From Erythrophleum ivorense (lineage: Eukaryota; Streptophyta; Magnoliopsida; Fabales; Fabaceae), in the NCBI GenBank assembly GCA_026724425.1, contig JAIUCV010000090.1, positions 744,001 through 808,000 of the forward strand: a DNA stretch of 64,000 nucleotides, written 5' to 3'. Shown one piece after another: positions 9,039 to 19,522 of the stretch. Position 1 is the first letter of the stretch. Every line of letters starts with the position of its first letter. The notes beneath the pieces are model-generated. The model had not been told where the DNA came from, did not search any database, and was given only the letters and a program-made list of their open reading frames with translations. Both the position numbers and the translations under genes were made by a program.

Positions 9039-9422
9039 ATGAAGACAATTGTCTTGTTTTTAACATTTTTAGTTTTTCTTTTGTCATGTGAGTTTATTTT
9101 ACTCTTATTAGTATAATATGTTTAAAGTTTTATATTCCTTATAGAAGTATTATTTCAATGATTTGATATGTGTTTTGAAAATTTTATAGGAGTATCTAAT
9201 TCCGAAGAGATAACATATTCTTCCAATCCAGCAGCAAGCCCTCAAGTTAGTTTGAAAAGAGAATACCTAAAACCTGGCCCAGACGAACATCTTAAAAACT
9301 CAATATCTTATGACCCAATTGGTTTTTGCCATGAATGTGCATATCACTGTATGAGAAAAAATTTAAAACCATTTAGTTGTGGAAACTTTCAATGTCATTG
9401 TGCTACCACAGGTTATCATTAA
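9039..9422 (+). CDS. Defensin-like (LURE1-like) secreted peptide, copy 1, altered splice acceptor
   Basis: Exon 1 (9039-9087) encodes a 16-residue hydrophobic signal segment starting M-K-T-I-V-L-F-L; the intron opens at GTGAGT (9088); exon 2 ends at TAA 9420-9422. The mature part carries six cysteines spaced C-x2-C-x3-C-x9-C-x4-C-x-C and the N-terminal stretch SEEITYSSNP. Copies 2 and 3 have the acceptor TATAG/GTGTATC; here it reads TATAG/GAGTATC. Splicing at the old site (9189) creates TGA across the junction. The same change makes a new AG at 9191-9192, whose use keeps the frame and replaces Cys-Val by Leu. The gene is therefore either dead or rescued by a 3-nt acceptor shift. AATAAA signals lie at 9438-9448. 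Confidence 0.7.
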
Positions 9423-10697
9423 AATTAAATCAATTTAAATAAAATAAAAAAGAAAGGTCAAATTTTGTTCTCATTCGACTCTTTTATTTTTCAATTTATT
9501 TTTACAGTAATTGGCATGTGTAATGAATGTGTTTGATGTTTCCCTATGAATGCATTTGACATCAAATGTGTGAAAAATTAGTATGTTTACCTAAATAAAC
9601 ATTTTTGATATAAAGGTCAATCGATGTCTTTATATTTCGTAAAAATAAAGGAATCAAATATTGTGTGTGTATACGTATTTTACATTTGTATGAATTTATC
9701 ACAACAACATCTCGTTGCTTTTCTTTGGCTACGCACAAATTTATAAATCATAATATATTCTTGAATTAATTAGTTCGATGTATGTTTATTAAAAATATTT
9801 ACGGAATAAAGCACAATATTTAAAGTTCTTTGTTCAAAAGACCACGTACCTTATAATATATATAGATAAAAACTAAATTTATGAGTTGGATGTAAGATAC
9901 GAAATGAAGTTCTTAAAATGAATATGTTTATATTTAAAATTTTAATAAATACACTCTATCTTTTTTTTTTAAATGATAGTCCGAACGCTTTTGTTTTGAC
10001 ATAGGCTTAACAATCTTGGAGCAAATTTTTTCCTTTAGGTATAAAAGAGTTTATCATTTTGAATATATTTATGTCTTTCCGCATATACGATTTTGATTTT
10101 CCATAGAAATTTCTTATACGAGAATATTACTAGTTACAAAAAAATGTTAGTTAGAAAGGTGTAAAAACTTTACATCACTACTCATATATATATTGAATTC
10201 AGATTTTTGATTCCTTTAGTAATTTAAAGCTTGGTCGATAAATATGTCAATTGTTTATTCTCATTTTTTATTTTTCAACACGTAATTAAAAAAACATATA
10301 CTTATAAAACTGAGTTTGCAATATCATTAAATCAAGTATTATATATGTCTATATATTTAGGGTTGCCCTTTTGGCTATCTAATATATTGATATTCAAATA
10401 ATTGTAGTAAAATTAATGATATTTGTACTTTTACTGAGTTCATTAATTACACATTTATAAATACTTATTTTTAAAAATAAATATAGTAACTTAAAAGAGA
10501 ATAGTTTCTCAAACGTTTTGTTGATAACAAATAAAAACATTGATTATATTATTAACCTTTGTGTAACATAAACAAGAACATATATAAATATGCATTATCT
10601 ACCTTTAACAACTTTACAACAAAAAGTCTTAACGTTTAAGAATAAATAATATAATAAACATTTTTATCTTCAATATTATTTACTTTTTGAAAATAAC
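9423..10697 (+). repeat. Spacer of defensin-like units 1 to 2 and promoter of gene 2
   Basis: The first part matches 1-625 and the second matches 8522-9038, so gene spacing is about 1.66 kb (ATG 9039 to ATG 10698). Before gene 2, GTAAC is at 10563-10567 and TATATAAAT at 10581-10589, at the same distances as for gene 1. No other coding region is seen. Confidence 0.8.
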
Positions 10698-11075
10698 ATG
10701 AAGACAATTGTCTTGTTTTTAACATTTTTAGTTCTTCTTTTGTCATGTGAGTTTATTTTACTCTTATTAGTATAATATGTTTAAAGTTTTATATTCCTAG
10801 TATTATTTCAATGATTTGATATGTGTTTTGAAAATTTTATAGGTGTATCTAATTCCGAAGAGACAACATATTCTTCCAATCCAGCAGCAAGCCCTCAAGT
10901 TAGTTTGAAAAGAGAATACCTAAAACCTGGCCCAGACGAACATCTTAAAAACTCAATGTCTTATGACCCAATTGGTTTTTGCCATGAATGTGCATATCAC
11001 TGTATGAGAAAAAATTTAAAACCATTTAGTTGTGGAAACTTTCAATGTCATTGTGCTACCACAGGTTATCATTAA
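10698..11075 (+). CDS. Defensin-like (LURE1-like) secreted peptide, copy 2
   Basis: Exon 1 is 10698-10746, the intron 10747-10842 (GTGAGT to TATAG) and exon 2 10843-11075, giving 93 residues. Residues 1-16 or 17 form the signal peptide. Cysteines lie at 63, 66, 70, 80, 85 and 87, giving a CxxxC plus CxC pattern like the cysteine-stabilised alpha-beta fold. The motifs S-x-E-E-x-T-Y-S-S-x-P and I-G-F-C-x2-C-A-x2-C-M-R recall the CRP810/AtLURE1 attractants, which are secreted by synergid cells and sensed by PRK6 on pollen tubes. It is intact. The only clear departures from what I recall of that group are a shorter C4-C5 loop and a short C-terminus. It could instead be another defensin-like subgroup; S-locus SCR fits less well. 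Confidence 0.72.
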
Positions 11076-11371
11076 AATTAAATCAATTTAAATAAAATAA
11101 AAAAGAAAGGTCAAATTTTGTTCTCATTCGACTCTTTTATTTTTCAATTTATTTTTACAGTAATTGGCATGTGTAATGAATGTGTTTGACGTTTCCCTAT
11201 GAATGTATTTGACATCAAATGTGTGAAAAATTAGTATGTTTACCTAAATAAACATTTTTGATATAAAGGTCAATCGATGTCTTTATATTTCGTAAAAATT
11301 GTAACATCCGCTAACCAGAAAGTTGTGTTAGAGTTGGTATCGAGCGACATTAGGGATTCGGGGGTCGATTA

Positions 11372-12458
11372 TGAAACAACCAAGTTTTTTTTTTTTTTAT
11401 AAATATTATCAATGCGGAAGTTCTCGAAAGAAATCAATAATATTAAATCATAAGTAATTGTTCAACAAATAACCAATAACCAATAAACCAATAACGAATA
11501 AGCAACCTAAACACCAGGTTTGCTACATTATTGAAATAAAACTAACACCCTAAAATGATGAATTCCTGGTCAACCACAACAAAATAGCCAATATCAAATT
11601 CCTAATCTCATCATCCTCTTCTCTCGGTCTCTTTCCGCGGAAGAACATTGCTGTTACCTGCATCACATTGGAATAGAGATGCGTAAGTATTATCATAAAT
11701 ACTTAGTGAGTGGATCATCCTGCCTACAGGCCAAGTACGTCAAACAATAGACAATACATCAATAATAAACAACAGCAAGAACAATAATCAACAACTGAAA
11801 CTTCCCTGTCAGGAAACACCCACGTTTCCTGACACCCAGGTCGGTGTCGACCGACACCTCTATGGTGTCGATCGAGTGTCGGTCGACACCAGCTCGACGC
11901 CCAGACACCAACAACAACGAAAATCGCACAAAACATATAAAATCGTGGGATTCAACCCCCACATCGATCAAACAACAAAATAACTCAACCCTACTCAAGA
12001 ACAACTCGAAAAACTCAATAACAATCTCAAAATCAAACAATCTCCAATGCTAACGGACCTACAGTCACGCACTCACCTTAGAAACGGATTGGAAGGAAGG
12101 AGAAGAGATGAACCAACGAAGAACAGCAACAGAACAAGCCTCCAAACTCCAAAATCGCCCTAGAAATAACCTCCTTCTCTCTGAAAACTATCTGCCTCGA
12201 AAACTGAGCTTTTCCCACGCGGCTACAGTGTTTTATTGCGGACCTAGGGCTTCCCTCGCCCAAACCGAACAAAACCAGCCGACTTAAATCGAACCGGTCG
12301 ATTTCTCAATAACCGGTGTCGATCGACACCCTTCCTTGGTGTCGGTCGACACCCATCGACCAAAACCAAACCAACCTCAAATCAAACGCGCAATCGACTT
12401 AAACCGGAATCGACTTAGTCGTTCAGAAGGATTTAACACACTTTCTTCGCGATGCTTG
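11372..12458 (-). repeat. 3' LTR of element F, first part
   Basis: This starts TGAAACAACCAAG, the complement of the LTR end, and has the poly-T run, leader-intron signals, palindrome pairs (near 11845-11890 and 12315-12355) and inverted repeat. It is cut at GCTTG (12454-12458) by element E and resumes at 20904. Confidence 0.85.
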
Positions 12459-13834
12459 TGAAACAACCAAATTTTTTTTTTTTATAATTAGCCCAGATTA
12501 ATATTCCCATAAATAATAATCCTCAACAGCTAATTCAACACAATGCGGAAGAAAACCAATATTATTATTAAATCATAAATAATTATTCAACAATAACCAA
12601 TAAAGAATAAAACCAATAAAACCAATAAAGAATAACTCTAGCAACCTAAACACCAGGTTTGCTACATTATTGAAAATAGACTAACACCCTAGGAATTCCT
12701 TGTCAACCACAACAACAATGCCAATATCAAATTCCTAATCTCATCATCCTCTTCTCTCGGTCTCTTTCCGCGGAAGAACATTGCTGTTACCTGCATCACA
12801 TTGGAATAGAGATGCGTAAGTATTATCATAAATACTTAGTGAGTGGATCATCCTGCCTACAGGCCAATTACGTCAAACACTAGACAAAACATCACATTAA
12901 ACAACAACAATAACAATGCTCAACATTAATCAACAGTACAAACCATCCCTGTCAGGAACACCCACGTTTCCTGACACCCAGGTTGGTGTCGACCGACACC
13001 TCTATGGTGTCGATCGACGCCAACCTCCCGAGTGTCGATCGACACTCATCGAGTGTCGCTCGACACCGGCTTGACGCCCAGAAACCAAACGCGAAGAAAC
13101 AGTGCGAAAATAGTAAAATCTAACACCAATCAATGGGATTCAACCCCCATAAACGCATCAAACCACACAAAAACGAAGAACAACTCATAAACAACAACAT
13201 AAACTCAAAATCAAACAATCTCTAATGAATAACGGACCTACAGTCACGCACTCACCTTGAAAAGGGATTGGAAAGAGGGAAAGGAGATAGAACAGCCACC
13301 CACAACCTCAGATCAAGCCTCCAAACTTCAGGAATCTCCCAAGTCACCTCTGAAAAGTCTCTGCCTCCTTTTCTAACTTAGAAACTCCAAAAAGTGACTT
13401 TTTCTCGCGGCCAGAGACTTTATTCGCGACTTAGGGTTTCCAAAACCCTTAAACCAGCCAAAACCAGCCGACTTAAATCAAACCGGTCGATTTCTCAATA
13501 ACCGGTGTCGATCGACACCCTCCCTTGGTGTCGGTCGACACCCATCGACCAAACCAACTCCAATTGCAAATCGATCGACTTAAACCGGAAATCAAACCCG
13601 ATAACCGGTGTCGATCGACACCCTTCGGGTGTCGATCGATACTAGTCGTTCAGAAGCATTTAACACACTTTCTTCGCGATGCTTGAACCTTAGACCGACC
13701 GCACAACAATCAAACAAGAACATGTACAGCCAACCCTCAATTCACACCTCTAAGAGCATGTGCCAACTACTCCCGAACCCCTAGCATCGTCCAACACCAC
13801 TTCCAAAACAACTTCCAGGTTCACGGATGTTACA
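12459..13834 (-). repeat. 3' LTR of element E
   Basis: The LTR runs from TGAAACAACC to GGATGTTACA. Palindrome cluster II lies at about 12985-13067 and cluster I at about 13505-13651. The hairpin is at 12817-12838. The length equals that of its partner at 19523-20898. Confidence 0.92.
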
Positions 13835-14403
13835 ATTCTCCCCCACTAAAATGGATTCGTCCTCGAATCCCAACACAAACGTCTCTCTAAGACCTCAAAA
13901 CTCAAATTTTTAGTCCTATGTTATACGCATGTTTCCAAGATATTATTACTCTCAATGCCATAACCGCAGTCATGACATCCGTACTGCAACTCACGGTCCA
14001 GTACCAAAATGTGACCAATGTCACAAAACCAAACGTGACCCGAAGTCACAACCAAAACGTGACCCACTGTCACTAAAACAACCCATATCGAGGTAGCGAC
14101 CCCCAATATAAGTCCGTTGGGCACCTAACGTCCCAACACAAATAGAACCACCGTCTACAAGGCCCACCGCCTCTAGACAAAACGAGTAATAAAATCTGAA
14201 ACGCGTACCAACATATGGCTAAAAACTTCCAATGACCCCACCGGCCAAAGAAACTTGTAACATCCAAACCATAACCAAAAATATGAGGCAAAACTCCATC
14301 TCATATAACTCCAAAAATGTATATCGTACAACAAAACGAAAATACATAAGTCCAGAAACAACAACAACAAAACCAAAAACAAGACTAGAACCACAAAGAT
14401 GAA
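13835..14403 (-). other. Polypurine tract and 3' untranslated region of E
   Basis: Reading the minus strand, AGTGGGGGAGAAT precedes the LTR (13835-13847). At about 13980-14080 there are four to five short direct repeats containing GTGAC and its complement GTCAC, different from the repeats in the same place in A or I. No gene is present. Confidence 0.75.
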
Positions 14404-17400
14404 TCACTCCACAGCCTGCTTGTCGAACCACTTTCCGAACTTCAGCTTCATCTTTGCCTCTGGCTCCCAAGTCTGCTCCTCTGTGCCACTACAGTCCCAC
14501 AAGACTCTCACCAATGGCACCCTCTTGTTCCGCAGAACCTTGACTCTCCTCTCAAGAATCCTCACAGGAACTGCCGGAACTGTCATATCTGGCTGAAGAT
14601 CCTCTGGAATCTCAACCATTACCTCCTCAGAAGGACGCAAACACCTCCTCAACATCGAAACATGAAACACCTTATGAAAGGCGCTCATAATCGGTGGCAA
14701 CTCCAACCGATAAGCCACTGGCCCAACTCGCTCCACCACTGGAAACGGACCCATAAAACGCGGACTGAGCTTGTTCTCTGCTATGGACCTGTTAGGGCCC
14801 CTCAACATAGCCATCTTGAGATAAACTCTATCTCCCACCTGAAACTCAAGCTCACGTCGCCGCCTGTCTGCATAACTCCTCTGTCTATCCTGAGCCTCCT
14901 TCATGTTCAGCCTCAAGACACGAATCTTCTCCGTCGTCTCCTGAACAAAACTAGCTCCAAACATGCTGCGCTCCCCCACTTGGGTCCAGCATAAGGGTGT
15001 CCTGCATGGCCTCCCATACAAAGCCTCATAAGGAGCCATACCAATACTAGACTGAAAACTGTTGTTATAGGCAAACTCTGCCAAACACAGATGATCAGCC
15101 CAATGACCACCCCACTCCAGTACACACATCCTAAGCAGATCCTCCAAAGTCTGAATAGTCCTCTCTGACTGCCCATCTGTCTGCGGATGATACGCTGTAC
15201 TCATATGCACCTTAGTGCCCATCTCAGTCTGAAATGCTCTCCAAAACTCTGAAGCAAACCTCGGATCTCTATCCGACACAATACTGGCTGGCACTCCATG
15301 CAGCCTCACAATCTCTCGCACAAACTTCCTAGCCAAGACAGCCGCTCCATCTGTCTTCTTGATAGCCAAGAAATGTGCTGACTTAGTCAAGCGATCTACA
15401 ATGACCCAAATAGCATCGAAAGTCCGTGAGATAGGTAATCCCACAACAAAATCCATCGTGATCATATCCCACTTCCACTCTGGAATGGGTAAACTCTGCA
15501 GAAGACCACTAGGCACCTGATGCTCTGCCTTGACCAAAGAACAAGTGTTGCACCTCGCAACCCAATCTGCCACATCCCTCTTCATCCCAACCCAATGATA
15601 ATACCGTTTGAGGTCACGGTACATCTTGGTCGCACCTGGATGAATCGAAAACTTGCTCGAATGAGCCTCTCTCAAGACCTCCTGCCTCAACTCCTCATCC
15701 TTAGGCACACAAACTCGCCCACGAACCAAGATAGTCCCATTCGAAGAGACCTGATACTCAGAATCAACCGCCTGCGAAGCATCAATCAAACCCTGATCAC
15801 TCTGCTGCGCCACTCTGATCCTACTGAGTAAATCTGCCTGATCAGCTGCCTCTAAACCCAAAGGCTCCTCTGAAATAGCACAAAGACGCAATGTACTAAT
15901 CTCGCTGATCAAAGCCTCAACACCACGCTCTCTATCTGAATCAACCCTCCGTCGACTCAAAGCATCTGCCACCAAATTGGCCTTGCCCGGATGATAAACA
16001 ATATCCAGGTCATAGTCTGCCAGAAATTCCACCCAACGCGTCTGTCTCGCATTCAGCAAAGGCTGAGTGAAAATATGCTGTAGACTCTTGTGATCTGTAA
16101 AGATCTGCACTCTACCACCATAAAGATATGACCTCCAAATCTTGAGTGCCAAAACCACTGCTCCCAACTCAAGATCATGTGTAGGACGGTTGCGCTCACT
16201 GCCCTGCAACTGCCTCGAAGCATAGGCAATCACTCTGCCCTCCTGCATCAAAACACAACCAAGTCCAACACCTGAAGCATCTGTGTACACTACATATGGC
16301 TTCCCCGGGTCGGGTAATGCCAAAACAGGTGTACTAGTCAACATCTCCTTAAGCTTCCCAAAGCTCTCCTCGCACTCCGGCGACCACACAAACGGCACAT
16401 CCTTGCCAGTCAACCTCGTCATCGGCTGAGACATACTCGCAAACCCCTTGACGAACCTCCTGTAGTAGCCTGCTAAACCCAGAAAACTCCTGATCTCGGT
16501 AGCACTACTCGGTCTAGGCCAATCTCTAATGGCCTCAATCTTAGCCGGATCCACAGAAACTCCCTCTGCAGAAACAATATGGCCAAGAAAACCCATCTCC
16601 CTCTGCCAAAAGCTGCACTTGCTCAACTTGGCAAACAGCTTCTGCTCTCGAAGCTTCTCCAACACAAGCCTCAAATGAGTCGCATGCTCCTCTGGGCTCC
16701 TCGAATACACCAAAATGTCATCAATGAAAATAATGACAAACACGTCCAAAAACTCCCTGAATACGTCGTTCATCAACCTCATAAATGCTGCTGGCGCATT
16801 AGTCAAACCAAAAGGCATGACCACAAACTCAAAATGCCCATACCTCGTCCGAAAAGCTGTCTTCCGGACATCTGCCTCATCTATCGGAATCTGATGATAA
16901 CCCGATGCCAAGTCAATCTTGGAGAACCAAGTAGCCCCTCTCAACTGATCCAACAACTCGTCGATCCTCGGAAGTGGGTACCTGTTCTTCACTGTGACTC
17001 GGTTAAGTCCCCGGTAATCGATACACAACCGAAAACTGCCATCCTTCTTCTTAACGAACAACACTGGCGCTCCCCATGGCGACACACTAGGTCTGATGAA
17101 CCCTTTACTCAAAAGGTCCTCTAGCTGCTTCTTCAGCTCTGCCATCTCTGCTGGAGCCATCCTGTAAGGTGTCTTCGATATCGGAGCTGTCCCGGGCTCT
17201 AAATCAATCGTGAAAGGATCTGACCGAGATGGTGGCAATCCCTTCAGCGACCGAAATACGTCCTCAAAATCCTGGACAACCTGAATATCCTGCAGACTCA
17301 CCTCACCACTGGACTCTGTCATAGTGATCGTCGCCAAATAGGCTTCGCAGCCCCGCTCTAACAACTGCTCTGCCTGAATAGCTGAAATCACTATACTCCC

Positions 17401-17820
17401 CGAAGTCGGTCTCACTCCCTGATAAACCAACTTCCCTGCATCCTGCTCAAACACCACTCTACCTCTGTAGCAATCCAGATGAACTCGGTATAGAGATAAC
17501 CAGTCCATCCCCAAAATCACGTCATACAGCTCCACTGGACTGATGACCAAATCTGCTGGCATAGACTGCCCCGCAATCTGCACATCAACTGCTCTAGCTC
17601 TGCCCGAAGTAGCCAAGTAACCACCACCAGCCACCTTGACAAAGCCTGAAGCCTCGCCATCGCTACTCCGAATACCACTACTCTCAGCTCTCTCCGGAGT
17701 AATGAAGCAATTAGATGCCCCCGAGTCAAACAGAACGTGAGACTCAAAACCTCCAACTAACAAGGTCCCTACACAATTCCACAAGTGTTGAGAACCTCTA
17801 ACTCTACCACAGTAAAACAA
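14404..17820 (-). CDS. pol: Pol polyprotein of E: protease, RT, RNase H, integrase, chromodomain-like tail
   Basis: This open frame of 1138 codons follows gag in the same frame after one TAG, so Pol is made by readthrough or by splicing out the stop. Domains in order: aspartic protease with FDSGAS (D32); reverse transcriptase with FVKKKDGSFRLCIDYRGLN and catalytic FIDD (365-368); RNase H with YTDAS (512-516) and the ADALSRR end; integrase zinc domain H720, H727, C757, C760; DDE core D790, D850, E886; then a C-terminal tail (about 1085-1138) with LLW-like RVLW and EEQTWEP, like group II chromodomains of the Tekay/Del clade. All catalytic residues looked for are present. The first codon listed is TTG; no AUG start is expected. 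Confidence 0.9.
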   Translation of the reverse strand: MFYCGRVRGSQHLWNCVGTLLVGGFESHVLFDSGASNCFITPERAESSGIRSSDGEASGFVKVAGGGYLATSGRARAVDVQIAGQSMPADLVISPVELYDVILGMDWLSLYRVHLDCYRGRVVFEQDAGKLVYQGVRPTSGSIVISAIQAEQLLERGCEAYLATITMTESSGEVSLQDIQVVQDFEDVFRSLKGLPPSRSDPFTIDLEPGTAPISKTPYRMAPAEMAELKKQLEDLLSKGFIRPSVSPWGAPVLFVKKKDGSFRLCIDYRGLNRVTVKNRYPLPRIDELLDQLRGATWFSKIDLASGYHQIPIDEADVRKTAFRTRYGHFEFVVMPFGLTNAPAAFMRLMNDVFREFLDVFVIIFIDDILVYSRSPEEHATHLRLVLEKLREQKLFAKLSKCSFWQREMGFLGHIVSAEGVSVDPAKIEAIRDWPRPSSATEIRSFLGLAGYYRRFVKGFASMSQPMTRLTGKDVPFVWSPECEESFGKLKEMLTSTPVLALPDPGKPYVVYTDASGVGLGCVLMQEGRVIAYASRQLQGSERNRPTHDLELGAVVLALKIWRSYLYGGRVQIFTDHKSLQHIFTQPLLNARQTRWVEFLADYDLDIVYHPGKANLVADALSRRRVDSDRERGVEALISEISTLRLCAISEEPLGLEAADQADLLSRIRVAQQSDQGLIDASQAVDSEYQVSSNGTILVRGRVCVPKDEELRQEVLREAHSSKFSIHPGATKMYRDLKRYYHWVGMKRDVADWVARCNTCSLVKAEHQVPSGLLQSLPIPEWKWDMITMDFVVGLPISRTFDAIWVIVDRLTKSAHFLAIKKTDGAAVLARKFVREIVRLHGVPASIVSDRDPRFASEFWRAFQTEMGTKVHMSTAYHPQTDGQSERTIQTLEDLLRMCVLEWGGHWADHLCLAEFAYNNSFQSSIGMAPYEALYGRPCRTPLCWTQVGERSMFGASFVQETTEKIRVLRLNMKEAQDRQRSYADRRRRELEFQVGDRVYLKMAMLRGPNRSIAENKLSPRFMGPFPVVERVGPVAYRLELPPIMSAFHKVFHVSMLRRCLRPSEEVMVEIPEDLQPDMTVPAVPVRILERRVKVLRNKRVPLVRVLWDCSGTEEQTWEPEAKMKLKFGKWFDKQAVE

Positions 17821-17882
17821 CAGAAACAGACAACACCAACAATTCTACCTTAAGAATTTAAAAGTCTGAGTCAAGATTTTAC
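17802..17882 (-). other. Possible 81-nt gag-pol intron containing the gag stop
   Basis: On the minus strand ATCACAG/GTAAAA is a good donor at 17882; a pyrimidine-rich tract precedes an AG at 17803-17802. Removing 81 nt deletes the TAG and keeps gag and pol in frame. Equivalent sites are at 41045-41125 (H) and 26414-26494 (C). Confidence 0.45.
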
Positions 17883-19302
17883 CTGTGATCTGGCCTGACT
17901 GACTGGTCTGGCCCACCTCTGCCGAAGTATAAACTCTCGGCGCTCCACCCGACTGCAACGCCGCAACTTGCGCTGCTGACTGAATCGCCAACGGCTGAAT
18001 CGCCGCTGCCACTGCTCTCTGCTGCAACTTGGGACACATAGTCTTGATATGCCCCGGCTCCCTGCAGTAGTAGCACACTGTCGACTCTCTGGATCCCGCC
18101 CTCTTGGGGCAAGTCGCCACTCTGTGATCCAGACCCCCACAACCAAAACACCCACCCGTACTCGGGCTACTAGCAGATATCTCGTCTGCTCTCCTCTTCT
18201 GGCCCTGCGCAGGCCTACTGCCCCTGCCGTAACCAGAACTGTAACCTCTGCGCTGCTGATGCTGCTGCTGGCCCCGAGGATGGGTAGCAGGAGCAACTGC
18301 AACTGGCACAACCGCCGTACTCACCGGCTCACGCAAGTCCTCCTCAATGGACGCTGCCAACTCCACTAAACCAGCTCTGGTGTGGTACATACCACCTCTG
18401 CACTGAGTCCTGATGTTCCTCCGAAGCCCCTGGAGAAACCTCGACGTCAATGCCCGCTCACTAATCAGCTCACCACCAGAAAAGACCACCAATCTACAGA
18501 ACTCTGCATCATACTCTCGAACAGACCTCTCGCCCTGAGTCAAGTCCAAAAACCTCATCTGCAGCCTGTCACGAGCCTCCTGAGGGAAAAACTTGTGGTT
18601 GAACTCCTCGACGAAGTCAACCCAAGTCCAAACCTCTCTCCTGGTCCTAACAGACCTCCACCACAAATGTGCATCACCTCCAAGGTAATGCACTGCCAAC
18701 TCAACCTGAAACTGTGCCGGACAACGAACGGAATCGAAGTTCCGCTCCAACCTCTGACGCCACTCATCAGCCTGCTCTGGAGTAACCCCGCCCTCAAACG
18801 TAGGCGTACCAATCCTCTGCATTTCCCTCATCATCTCACGATAAGGCGAAAACCCAACTGCAACACCCTGCTGCACCGCAGCCTCCTGCTGCTCAACAAG
18901 ACCGGCACCAACATGTGCCCCGGCACCAACCTGTGCCCCGGCCGCTGGAGGTGCAACCGGAGCCTGCTGTGGAACTGCCTCTGGAAGACGTGCCAAAAGC
19001 TGCGTCAGTAGCCCCACAATCAAATCACCCTGAGCAAGAGCCGCGCCCCCACCGGGAACTGCTCCTGCCCCCGCGCCACCCCCGACGCCCAAACTAGCCC
19101 CACCGGCTAACGAAACAGACGGTGTCACCGACGCTGCCGCCACACTAGGCGCCGCACTCTCCACTGAGGCCTCAGCCTCTGGCACTCCACGACCAGCACC
19201 CCGACCTCCACGACCCGCTGCTCGCCCACCACGACCAGCTCCTCTGCCCCCACGGGCTGCACCGCGACCACGACCACGGCCACGACCACGACCTGCGTCC
19301 AT
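17845..19302 (-). CDS. gag: Gag polyprotein of E
   Basis: The start is placed at MDAGRGRG (ATG at 19302), just after a probable leader intron (19307-19391), giving 485 residues. Residues 4-40 are Arg/Gly repeats, then an Ala/Gly-rich linker, the capsid domain with FVEEFNHKFFPQEARDRL, and two CCHC knuckles (CFGCGGLDHRVATC and CYYCREPGHIKTMC). It ends with TAG at 17845-17847. Gag assembles the particle and packages RNA. Compared with the relatives here it is complete; H has the same length apart from two added bases. Confidence 0.9.
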   Translation of the reverse strand: MDAGRGRGRGRGRGAARGGRGAGRGGRAAGRGGRGAGRGVPEAEASVESAAPSVAAASVTPSVSLAGGASLGVGGGAGAGAVPGGGAALAQGDLIVGLLTQLLARLPEAVPQQAPVAPPAAGAQVGAGAHVGAGLVEQQEAAVQQGVAVGFSPYREMMREMQRIGTPTFEGGVTPEQADEWRQRLERNFDSVRCPAQFQVELAVHYLGGDAHLWWRSVRTRREVWTWVDFVEEFNHKFFPQEARDRLQMRFLDLTQGERSVREYDAEFCRLVVFSGGELISERALTSRFLQGLRRNIRTQCRGGMYHTRAGLVELAASIEEDLREPVSTAVVPVAVAPATHPRGQQQHQQRRGYSSGYGRGSRPAQGQKRRADEISASSPSTGGCFGCGGLDHRVATCPKRAGSRESTVCYYCREPGHIKTMCPKLQQRAVAAAIQPLAIQSAAQVAALQSGGAPRVYTSAEVGQTSQSGQITGKILTQTFKFLR

Positions 19303-19522
19303 CTCTCTGCACTTCCACCAAGTACAGAAAAAGAGCAAAGGTCAAAACACAGACACAAAACCAAAGCACACCAAATATCCAACTCACTTACCCGCGGAAA
19401 ACTGGAAGACCGAGAGGATGAGATTAAACCACTAATTGACTAACTCACATAATCAATTAAACACATAGTCCAATTCATCCAATTCTAACAGTCCTAAAAC
19501 CGACTACGCTCTGATACCAAAA

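Noticed and set aside
10698..11075. Defensin-like gene as S-locus SCR (pollen self-incompatibility ligand)
   Set aside because: The repeat-rich setting is similar, but SCR usually has eight cysteines with a different spacing, and no SRK-like kinase is present. The six-cysteine spacing suits LURE1-like peptides better.
16579..17124. Plus-strand open frame of 181 codons opposite pol of E
   Set aside because: It is an antisense shadow of the conserved RT region and recurs opposite every pol copy.
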